In this document: positions 56,055-64,000 of the stretch, piece by piece
Layout: each line of letters opens with the position of its first letter
Position numbering within the stretch: the first letter of the stretch is position 1
From: Anomaloglossus baeobatrachus
Taxonomy: Eukaryota; Chordata; Amphibia; Anura; Aromobatidae
NCBI RefSeq assembly: GCF_048569485.1
Contig: NC_134354.1
Coordinates: forward strand, 88,202,142-88,266,141
Reading direction: 5' to 3'
Length of the DNA stretch: 64,000 bases
Position numbers and translations under genes: made by a program
The notes under the pieces: model-generated
The model's input: only the letters and a program-made list of their open reading frames with translations
Told to the model about the DNA's origin: nothing
The model's database searches: none

Positions 56055-56464
56055 TAAAGATGAGCGAACCTTTGGAAGTTCGGTTCGGAGGGTAAAGTCA
56101 AACCTTAGATAAAGTTCGGTTTGTGACCCTGACTTGACTCGAACCTCAATGGAAGTCAGTAATTGGGCAGTTCGTGTCTCCGCCCACATGCAGCCAACTA
56201 TAAGCTGAACACTTCTGGGGAGGGTGGGAGTAGTTTTTCCCCTAAAATTTTGTGTGTATGAGTGTGGACACTACATCTGATCACGCTGATTTTACCCCCA
56301 GTGCGAGCCGTTCAAACACTGCACGTAGCTCATACAGGGCTGAGCATCCATCATACTCAAGCACAGCGCTGCTCGCTTGAGTAGTTTGCACTCGTAACTC
56401 ACTCGAACTTTGCTTTTTTGGTAGTGTGTTTCTGAACCGAACCTCATGTTCGCTCATCTTTAGT
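56055..56464. mobile_element. TAGNRATGAGCG-family MITE
   Basis: Starts TAAAGATGAGCGAACC and ends GTTCGCTCATCTTTAGT, flanked by CTCTAC (56049-56054) and ATCTAC (56465-56470), one mismatch. Internal AGTTCGGTT/AACCGAAC and CTCGAAC blocks are inverted. Non-coding. Confidence 0.72.
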
Positions 56465-56470
56465 ATCTAC

Positions 56471-57660
56471 ACATCGATTGGACAATGTTCTGTAAGGAGT
56501 CACCTAATGAAAAATCTCCATCCATGATGTCGTATAATTCCAATTTTACATGTTTGAAATTCACGGTCCAAGTACAGGAGATGAGGTTTGGACCAGCCAT
56601 GGCTTCTCTGACCCAAACTCTACAGCCTCATAGCCACATAAGAGGCTGTTGAATTTAGATTAGGAGACTCAGGTGCAATTCAGAGATTAAGGTCCATACA
56701 TGGACTATGACTGTCGGACATGTGAAACTGGTCAAAGGAAGAGAAAAATATCTAACGTCTAGCAAATTGTGACATCATTACTCATATGTTACAATCTAGA
56801 AAGTTTGGCATAACTTGTGCCATTTTTTTTACTCGCAAAGCAGTTCAATCATCTTACAGGATTAATGATACATCTCCTCCATAATTTACAGCAGACCAAA
56901 CATCGGAACACAAAAATTAACCAGACTGAATTTTCAGTGATTAATCTATTCTTCATGAAATGTCATGCTGGAGGTCTAAACATTGGTGAGCACATTTAAA
57001 AAAAATGATGCTTTTCTTATTACATATACCTTCCAAAAAGAGCCCAACGGCACTAAAACAATAATAATTACTTTTACAGAACGTCACTTGTCTACGCTAT
57101 TGTATGTAGTGAAAATGAAGTTCACTGATGTGTACTAGTCTGATGAAGGCCAAAAGGATCATTCAGCTGCTTATACGGTAGATACCTCTGACTTGTATAT
57201 GGGAAGAGCTATCCCATTCCAGCGTCTGGCAAATAGACACTACAAACAAAGAGTTCATAGACGTAATTCTGCCTTCTTATTTTTACAGATAAAAAGCAGT
57301 ACTGAGAATAATTCTTAAAACATGCAATCTAGAATCAGACATGTAAAGCTCCATCACTGGTTTTCCCTTCAGTTTTCTACACTGAAGGTGATGAAAAAAA
57401 CTGCCTAATATCAATTTAACGAAAATAGCAAGCAATAGGTTATAAAGTCTGTGGATTATATCAAGTAGGCAAACGATGGGTGTCACAATCTGCCACAGAT
57501 TAGGACACATGAGTGTAGTTTAAATCCTGTCTGGGTGGAGAAATAAGATTTTAATGTGAGGAGCAGATTATACTAATCAGATCAATGGGAGAGCACAATT
57601 TTAGAGACACTTCTTATTTTGTCTACTGATTTCAGCTGAAGTTTTGTATCTTTGCCAATC
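56471..57660. other. Probable CMSS1 intron 1, nothing recognised
   Basis: No exon or named repeat. Confidence 0.3.
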
Positions 57661-57667
57661 TGACCTT

Positions 57668-57857
57668 AAGGGTGCGCTCACACAAGCCGTATGACTCGCA
57701 TGAATCTCGCATCGCATCATCTGGCACAGCCGCATACTCTCCGGACAGTAGCGTACCAGCTGCATAGAAATACATGCAGCCAACCCGCTGTGCAGCCGTG
57801 CCGGGTGATGTGATCCGATACTCGTGCGAGTCATATGGCTCATGTGAGCGCATCATA
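57668..57857. mobile_element. MITE with GGGTGCGCTCACAC ends
   Basis: After TTAA (57666-57669) the left end GGGTGCGCTCACACAAGCCG is answered by CATATGGCTCATGTGAGCGC at about 57833-57852. ATGACTCGCAT / GTGCGAGTCAT blocks are also inverted. It abuts a second MITE. Confidence 0.65.
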
Positions 57858-57858
57858 A

Positions 57859-58056
57859 TGCCGGTGTCACACTTGCGATTGTCTCGGGCGAGTCTCGCGG
57901 TGCATCACCAGGCACGGACTCACACTCTGCTCAAAGGAGCGGGTCGGTTGCCTGCATCTCTATGGAGCTGAGAAGCTCCTGTGAGGAGAGTGTGAGTCCA
58001 TGACGGGTGATGCACCGCGAGATATACGCGAGACACTTGCAAGTGTGACACCGGCC
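57859..58056. mobile_element. MITE with GCCGGTGTCACACTTGC ends
   Basis: GCCGGTGTCACACTTGCGA and the inverse CTTGCAAGTGTGACACCGGC, followed by TTAA. The interior pair CTCGGGCGAGTCTCGCGGTG / CACCGCGAGA is inverted. Non-coding. Confidence 0.72.
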
Positions 58057-58231
58057 TTAAGGGTATGTTCCCACCTTACAAATACACAGCAAATTTCCCC
58101 CTGTGGATTGTCCCATAGCAATTCCTCTGTAGACTATAGACCGCATTTTAAATGAGATTTAAATTACTCCCTTTTCCTTCACTCTCCGGGAAAGTCAAAT
58201 GACTGCTGCAGCCAATCCGTTATGTACCTAA

Positions 58232-58866
58232 GGCCCGTTTCACACGTCAGTGAAAAACACAGACGTTTTTCACTGGCGTGTAAAACACGCACATGTCCCT
58301 GCGTGTGCCATGAATCTCGGCACACGTGGGTTGTCTAAGTGCAATCCGGGCTCCGTTCTCCGTGGCCCGTGATTGCACTTAGAGATTCACTCACCTGCGC
58401 CCGCTCCCGCTGTCCATGGTGCTGATCGCTCCCGTGGTGCAGCATCCGGCCGGCGGTGACCCCCGCAGCAGCTGCTTCCGGGTCGGCTGTGTCGCGCATA
58501 ATGAATATGCGCGACAATAATGAGCCGGCTTAGAAGCAGCAGGGAGGACGGGCTGCAGAGGACATCGCTGGACGCCGGGTGAGTTAAAATGTTTTTTATT
58601 TTAAAAGCACGTTTTTTTCTGGCACGTGTTTCACGGACCACACCACTGCGTGGCCGTGGAACATCAGTGATGCCAGAAAAAAATGGAGATGTCTCCGTGC
58701 AGCAATCACGCACACGCGGGTACGCTGCACGGAGACACGTGCAGTGAAAAATCACTGATGTGTGAGCAGACCCATTCATTATAATGGGTCTGCGTATGTC
58801 AGTGATTCTGGTACATTTTAAAAAAAAGCACAAACGTCCCAGAATCACTGATGTGTGAAAGGGGCC
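58232..58866. mobile_element. Harbinger-like MITE, TAA target duplication
   Basis: GGCCCGTTTCACACGTCAGTG and the inverse CACTGATGTGTGAAAGGGGCC are flanked by TAA (58229-58231 and 58867-58869). The ends resemble those of 25402-25710. The interior is GC-rich around CGGGTGAGT and has no coding capacity. Confidence 0.75.

Positions 58867-58868
<2 letters not shown>

Positions 58869-58925
<57 letters not shown>
58869..58925. repeat. (CA)n microsatellite
   Basis: About 28 uninterrupted CA units directly at the right end of the MITE. Open frames through it are artefacts. Confidence 0.95.
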
Positions 58926-58927
<2 letters not shown>

Positions 58928-58929
58928 GG

Positions 58930-59250
58930 TAGTGAAAAGAGGGGAAGGAGTGACAGCTTTCTACAGGTCCCTGTACAGACTAAAAGGCCCTAGTATACAG
59001 CTGAAAAACACCACTTCAGACTTGGCTCCCTAAAAGGCAATTAAAGTGTTTCTCATACTTCCTGAAAGACCTGAGAAGAGGCCGCCACAAACTGCCAACA
59101 TGGGGACAGGAAAATGTGCAGGAACAAACAAAAACCCAGAGTGAGATAAACCGAAATAAGGTACAAGGAAGTGGAACTGGGAGAAAAACAAAACCAAACT
59201 ACAGCAAGCACTCAAAAGATAAATAGACATAAATCCACATAGAGATATAA
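58930..59250. other. Probable CMSS1 intron 1, nothing recognised
   Basis: No exon or named repeat. Confidence 0.3.
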
Positions 59251-59608
59251 GGCCTTGTGCACAGTGAGTTTATTTATGCAGATTTGGTGCAGTTTATCCT
59301 GCAGATTGTTGCCCAAATCTGCTTGTCCATCCTTATGCCACCAAAGTCAATGAGAATCCTGCAGTGCTGTGCACAAGTTGCTTATTTTTTTTTCCTTGCA
59401 GCTTTGGGTGCAGAAAATAATCTGCAGCATGTCAATTGTGTGCTTTTTTTTCCTCTGCTTTTATTACGCCTTCCAGCAACTGATTTCACAAAGAACACAT
59501 GGCAAAACCCCCCCCACAGAAAATGCATGAAAAACGTACCAAAAAAACACATGCGTACTTTGGTGCAGAAAATAATCTACTCCTAATCTGCAGCATGTAC
59601 GCAAACAC
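59251..59608. mobile_element. MITE-like element with CTTGTGCACAGTGAG end
   Basis: Left GGCCTTGTGCACAGTGAG after TAA; internal TCTGCAGCATGTC and TTTGGTGCAGAAAATAATCT blocks occur twice (59405 and 59560). The right end is decayed. A TAA separates it from the next MITE. Confidence 0.45.
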
Positions 59609-59611
59609 TAA

Positions 59612-60424
59612 GGCTGGAAACACATCTATGCAAGTAAAATCGGTCCGACTGGGCTGAAAAAAACTCGGCTGATTTTAGTTCACGTTAGGTGCGAGTGCAA
59701 CGCAAGTGCGATGCTATTTCTGAATAAATTAATGATTTGGCTCGCGTGTGCGACGCGTGTGTGTCGCGTTTGCGATGCTAGTTTCCTGCAACATCTTAAC
59801 TAGATAAAAGTGATTACACATGTGTCAGTTAATTTACCTTTGGGAATGTGATGTCACATTCATCTGTTGAATATTTAATGAGCATAGTTCCTGCCACACT
59901 CACAAATGTGAACGCGTGTGTGATCCTACTTTTAAGCTATGTGCGCACGTTGCGTAAATACATGCAGTTACGCTGTGCTTTGTAGCGCAGCGTAACTGCA
60001 TGTGTCCTGCGTCCCCTGCACAGTCTATGGAGATTGTGCAGGGGCCGTGCGCACGTGGCGTCTTAGAGCTGGAGCTGCAGGCAGAGCGCATGGAATCGGC
60101 TTTTCTTTTTTTTTTCTCTCTACGGACATTTTCTGCAGCGATTTGAAGCGCACGTGTGCTCTTCAAATCACTGCAGAAATTTCTGCAGGGCTAGTACGCA
60201 ACGTGCGCACTTAGCCTTAATCCGCTTCCATAGGGAATCATTGAGACAAATGGTGTGAGAAACTCGCAAAAAAGCAGCATGCTGCGATTTTTTTCTCGGT
60301 CCGATTTGGATTGAGAAAAAAATCGCAGATGAGAGCTGAATCATTCACTAACATGTGTCCGATTCAAATGCGAGTTTTTCTCGCATTGCTCTACTGCGAG
60401 AAACTAGCAAGTGAGAAGCAGCCC
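59612..60424. mobile_element. MITE, TAA target duplication, with a nested MITE
   Basis: GGCTGGAAACACATCTATGC and right CTAGCAAGTGAGAAGCAGCCC are inverted with mismatches, flanked by TAA (59609-59611 and 60425-60427). Inner pairs such as GATTTTAGTTCACG and CGATTTTTTTCTCG are present. The element at 59936-60216 is inserted in it. Confidence 0.55.
59936..60216. mobile_element. MITE with GCTATGTGCGCACGTTGCG ends, TTAA target
   Basis: GCTATGTGCGCACGTTGCGTA and the inverse TACGCAACGTGCGCACTTAGCC, flanked by TTAA (59932-59935 and 60217-60220). The TTAA duplication fits Kolobok or piggyBac. The internal TTACGCTG/CAGCGTAACTGCATG pair is inverted. Confidence 0.75.
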
Positions 60425-60439
60425 TAAAGAAGCAAGGAA

Positions 60440-61312
60440 TTGAAGTGAGAGGTGAACATACCGGTAGATAACGCAATCCAGAATGTGATAGGGCAAACCA
60501 CAATGGGAAAATGAGAGCCACCTGGTACTAAGCAACAGCAAAAGGAAAAGGACTTGGGCATAAGTGTAGATTCTGGATTCAAAATGAGCCAACAGTGCAG
60601 AGCTGCAGCTAAAATGGCCAACAAAATTCTGGGATGTACCAAGACAAACATTGCATTGAATCTAGATCAAGAGATGTAGTTATTCCCCTATACTCTGCAC
60701 TAGTCAGACCTCACCTGGAATACAGTGTACAGTTCAGGGCGCCCCAATTCAAGAAATACATTGATACATTGGAGCAAGTCCAGAAAAGAGCAACCAAGAT
60801 AGTGGAAGGTCTGCAAACCATATCATATGAAGAACAGCTAAAAGAACTAGGAATGTTTAGTTTGAAAAAGAGAAGGCTGAGAGACAACTTAATAGCGGTC
60901 TACAAATATCTGAAAGGTGGTCACAGTGCAGGCGGAGCTACCCTATTCTCATTAGTACAAGGAAGTACAAGAAGCAATGGGATGAAACTAAAAGGAGGAG
61001 AAGGAGATACAGATTAGACATTAGGAAAAACTTTCTGGCAGTGAGGGCAGTCAGGGAGTGGAACAGGCTACCACGAGAGGTAGTGAGGGCAGTCAGAGAG
61101 TGGAACAGGCTACCACGGGAGGTAGTGCGGGCAGTCAGAAAGTGGAACAGGCTACCACAGGAGGTAGTGAGCTCTCCATCAATGTAAATCGTCAAGCGGA
61201 AACTGGATAAAACATATGGCTGGGATAATTTAGGAAAACTTGCACTCGCAGGGGGTTGGACCCGATGGCCCTTGAGGTCCCTTCCAACTCTACCCTTCTA
61301 TGATTCTATGGT
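60440..61312 (+). pseudogene. CR1 LINE, 3' end of ORF2
   Basis: CR1 reverse-transcriptase C-terminus in order: [64 protein letters not shown] and then, after a frame change near 61000, [18 protein letters not shown]. The 3' end reads GATGGCCCTTGAGGTCCC and finishes with ATTCTATGATTCTATG, the 8-bp CR1 terminal repeat. 5'-truncated, as usual for CR1. The 42-bp repeat at 61041-61166 lies in its coding part. Upstream frames are broken. Confidence 0.88.
61041..61166 (+). repeat. 42-bp in-frame triplication in the CR1 C-terminus
   Basis: Three tandem units beginning at 61041, 61083 and 61125 (GTGAGGGCAGTCAGGGAGTG then GAACAGGCTACCACGAGAGG), each encoding VRAVREWNRLPREV. The unit length is 14 codons, so the frame is kept. 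Ordinary CR1 copies have one. Confidence 0.9.
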
Positions 61313-61493
61313 AAGGAGCAAACCGAGAACAGAAAACCCAGACAATAGAAACCATCAGCATTTGGACAGGGAACTTCCAATAAGCACAGAATTATTGGTA
61401 AGAGATTGTTCGGTCGTTCTCAGTTCTACATGTCATGTTTACAAAGGACAAGACGCTGCTGAGTACGATCATTTCTAAGCAAGTCTAAACATA

Positions 61494-62420
61494 CAGTACC
61501 GACCAAAAGTTTGGACACACCTTCTCATTCAAAGAGTTTTCTTTATTTTCAGGACTCTGAAAATTGTAGATTCACATTGAAGGCATCAAAACTATTAATT
61601 AAAACATGTGGAATGAAATACTTAAAAAAGTGTGAAACAACTGAAAATATGTCTTATATTCTAGGTTCTTCAAAGTAGCCACCTTTTGCTTTCATTATTA
61701 CTTTGCACACTCTTGGCATTCTCTTGATGAGCTTCAAGAGGTAGTCACCGGAAATGGTTTTCCAACAGTCTTGAAGGAGTTCCCAGAGATGCTTAGCACT
61801 TGTTGGCCCTTTTGTCTTCACTCTGCGGTCCAGCTCACCCCAAACCATCTCGATTGGGTTCAGGTTTGGTGACTGTGGAGACCAGGTCATCTGGCGTAGC
61901 ACCCCATCACGCTCCTTCTTAGTTAAATAGCCCTTACACAGCCTGGAGGTGTGTTTGGGGTCATTGTCCTGTTGAAAAATAAATGATGGTCCAATTAAAC
62001 ACAAACCGGATGGAATAGCACGCCGCTGCAAGATGCTGTGGTAGGCATTCTGGTTCTGTATGCCTTCAATTTTGAATAAATCCCCAACAGTGTCACCAGC
62101 AAAGCACCCCCACACCATCACACCTCCTCCATGCTTCACGGTGGGAACCAGCCATGCAGAGTCCATCCGTTCACCTTTTCCACAAAGACATGGTGGTTGG
62201 ATCCAAAGATCTCAAATTCGGACTCATCAGACCAAAGCACAGATTTTCACTGGTCTAATGTCCATTCCTCGTGTTCTTGAGCCTAAACAAGTCTCTTCTG
62301 CTTGTTGCCTGTCCTTAGCAGTGGTTTCCTGGCAGCTATTTTACCATGAAGGCCTGCTGCACAAAGTCTCCTCTTAACAGTTGTTCCAGAGATGAGAAGG
62401 TGTGTCCAAACTTTCGGGAC
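61494..62420 (-). pseudogene. Tc1-like transposon copy C, internally deleted
   Basis: Same family as copies A and B: left CAGTACCGACCAAAAGTTTGG. The minus-strand transposase reads MDSAWLVPTVKHGG, VMVWGCFAGDTVGDLF, FQQDNDPKHTSRLCKGYL (typical second catalytic motif) and SPNLNPIEMVWGELDRR, where PDLNPIE has become PNLNPIE, through KGGYFEEPRI (stop near 61654). This 170-codon stretch (62166-61654) is uninterrupted. The N-terminal half is cut: the sequence jumps to GAGAAGGTGTGTCCAAACTT, the distal terminal repeat. Confidence 0.85.
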
Positions 62421-62425
62421 TCAAT

Positions 62426-62705
62426 CTGGTGACTGTTTGCTGTGAGGTCGGTTTCCTTCTCTGATGAGCCACAGCCTGTTCGGTCTCTGTCCAACTGCTG
62501 ATGTTTCTCTTATTTATGTTTTTCTTCCCTTGAATACGGTTAGTCAGGTATTCTCACTTTCATATTTTGGTCTCTGCTATCACATCCTGGGTGGGGCTAT
62601 TTATACTTACCTTGCACCTGCCTTCTTTGCTGGATATATTTCTAGGTATGTTTCAGCTCAGGAACTCCAGCAAGGCAACTAAGGAATTTTTGCCTGGTAG
62701 GCAGA
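62426..62705. other. Unclassified sequence
   Basis: CT-rich on the + strand, without a recognised family. It may be LTR-derived by composition, which I cannot support further. Confidence 0.25.
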
Positions 62706-62709
62706 GACT

Positions 62710-63266
62710 AAAGGCCCATTTAACGCAACGACATCGCTAACGAGATGTCGTTGGGGTCACGAAATTTGTGACGCACATCCGGCGTTGTTAGCGATGTCGT
62801 TGTGTGTAACCGCTCCGAGCGAGTGTTAACAAAAATACTCACCTAATCGTTGATCGTTGATACGTCGTTCATTTTCAAAATCTCGTTGGTCATTGTGGAC
62901 GTAGGTTGTTCGTCGTTCCTGAGGCAGCACACAGCTACGTGTGACACCCCAGGAACGACGAACAACACCGTACCTGTGTCCTCCGGCAACGAGGTGGGCA
63001 TGTCTTTCATGCAGCTGCTCTCCGCCCCTCCGCTTCTATTGGACGCCTGCTGTGTGACGTCGCTGTGACGCCGCATAAACTGCCCCCCTTAGAAAAAAGG
63101 CTGTTCGCCAGCCACAGCGACGTCGCTAGGAAGGTAAGTCCGTGTGACGGGGCCTAGCGATATTGTGCACCACAGGCAGCGATTTGCCCGTGACACACAA
63201 ACGACGGGGGCGGGTGCTTTCACGAGCGACATCACCAACGATGTCACTGCTTGTAAAGCAGCCTTT
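62710..63266. mobile_element. MITE related to 15376-15921
   Basis: AAAGGCCCATTTAACGCAACG at left and CTGCTTGTAAAGCAGCCTTT at right, flanked by ACT (62707-62709 and 63267-63269). Internal order matches the 15376 copy: GTTGGGGTCACG, GACGCACATCCGGC, TCGTCGTTCCTG/CAGGAACGACGA, TGACGTCGCTGTGACGCCG and ACGACGGGGGCGGGTGCT. Confidence 0.72.
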
Positions 63267-63429
63267 ACTGTGTTACTGCTCTGTGTTTGCCAATTCTTCA
63301 TTCCAGCACTTTTCCTCGGTCCTCACTTAGGTTGGTGGAACGTTTCCTTTGCTTTAATTTATTATAACCCTTTTTCCCTCTTTGTGCATGTGCTTTCTCA
63401 CCTTGGGTCCCCGGCTACACATGCACACT

Positions 63430-63757
63430 TTCAAGTCCAATATTTTCAAGAATGGTTCCATGTTGGCTGTGGCCCAATTTGGCATTCAAGTCTCCCATGA
63501 CGCTGTGTAAGTCTTGTTTTGGCATTTTGGCAATTCCCTCTTGAACGTGATTGTAGACTAGTTAAACATCCTCCTCCTCTGCATCTGTTGTTTGTGAGTA
63601 GACTTGTTTAACTGTGACATGGACTGTCGCTCCTTGTAGTGGTTTCGAAATGACTGACAGCACTGTACTTAAGAACAGTGGCGGCCAATCCTCGGTTGAG
63701 AATAAAAGCGACATTGTTTCATCTTTGGTTGTTCTTGCCAAAATAGTACAGTACTAG
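63430..63757 (-). pseudogene. RTE-type LINE endonuclease fragment
   Basis: The minus-strand frame reads VYNHVQEGIAKMPKQDLHSV followed by MGDLNAKLGHSQHGT. GDxNAKxG is the conserved block of the apurinic-like endonuclease of RTE LINEs. It could belong to the same family as 18640-22080. It is cut off at 63757 by the LTR that follows. Confidence 0.65.
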
Positions 63758-64000
63758 TGTGACGCTCTGGCCGGGCCAGGTAGTCACAAATAGGGCCCCA
63801 CATTACACCTGTCCCTCATAGGTAACATACAGCCAAACATTTAAACTGTAGTCACTCCCCTCAGGGCTTAATGGACACACCAGGGGGCGGAACCAGGCTG
63901 TTGGAAGACGCCCACCAAGGAGGTCAGACAGCCTGGGGCGGGAAAGTAAACAGTGCAGTTTCAGAGTTCAAGTTAGAGAGGTGTGTGGGCTGGAGCTGTA
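63758..64000 (+). mobile_element. 5' end of an LTR, continues past the window (fossil)
   Basis: Starts TGTGACGCTCTGGCCGGGCC and can fold on CAGGTAGTCACA, the terminal hairpin also seen at 5067-6119 and 44738-45863. It is inserted in the RTE fragment. Whether it is a solo LTR or belongs to a longer element cannot be seen here. Confidence 0.6.

Noticed and set aside
57125-57160. CTGATGAAGGCC as a hammerhead candidate
   Set aside because: No GAAA follows at a suitable distance.
58387-58926. 179-codon minus-strand frame starting in Cys-Val repeats
   Set aside because: Runs through the CA microsatellite and a non-coding MITE.

Overview
The window looks like vertebrate, almost certainly anuran (frog or toad), nuclear DNA. 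Introns are kilobases long, host exons are a few percent of the sequence, and the rest is a dense, nested mixture of Tc1-like transposons, T2/Kolobok-like and Harbinger-like MITEs, CR1 and RTE LINEs, solo LTRs and microsatellites. The species cannot be fixed from sequence alone.

Host genes. Both lie on the minus strand. The main one is CMSS1 (Cms1 ribosomal small subunit homolog). Nine consecutive coding exons were read directly with consistent splice sites and phases: 51662-51562, 43401-43324, 40786-40657, 32721-32662, 29553-29451, 27680-27620, 25140-25053, 23128-23040 and 17130-17047. A poly(A) signal lies at 16948-16943. The first coding exon (MADDLGDEWW-type N-terminus in human) was not found and is probably beyond 64000. 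About 13.6 kb downstream on the same strand is exon 1 of a TMEM30/CDC50-family gene (3301-3095), probably TMEM30C from the family signature and from its position next to CMSS1; its other exons lie off the left edge.

Layout. 1-3000: intron of the TMEM30 gene with MITE fragments. 3300-17000: intergenic, with a palindromic MITE split by a solo LTR, a Tc1 pair around 8.75-11.08 kb, a GC-rich modular element (11.6-13.1 kb) and a Tc1 inside a T2-like MITE (14.5-16.5 kb). 17-51.7 kb: body of CMSS1. Its introns hold an RTE LINE interrupted by a near-perfect 1.45-kb palindrome, a Tc1 with two nested MITEs, a Tc1 carrying a 1.5-kb internal tandem array made from its own transposase codons, a 23-bp minisatellite, a 2.8-kb composite repeat with a tRNA-like module and a polypyrimidine tract, and a Tc1 carrying three nested insertions. 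51.7-64 kb: probably CMSS1 intron 1, with more MITEs, a CR1 LINE, a Tc1, an RTE endonuclease fragment and an LTR cut by the window edge.

Most striking signals: (1) in-place tandem amplification of an 11-codon transposase motif (about 45 copies with a higher-order repeat); (2) the 723-bp-arm palindrome; (3) three hammerhead-ribozyme-like motifs sharing a short self-complementary helix III; (4) a MITE family whose copies reveal a 6-bp target duplication and a consistent end asymmetry. No new protein-coding system is visible; the novelty is in the repeat biology.
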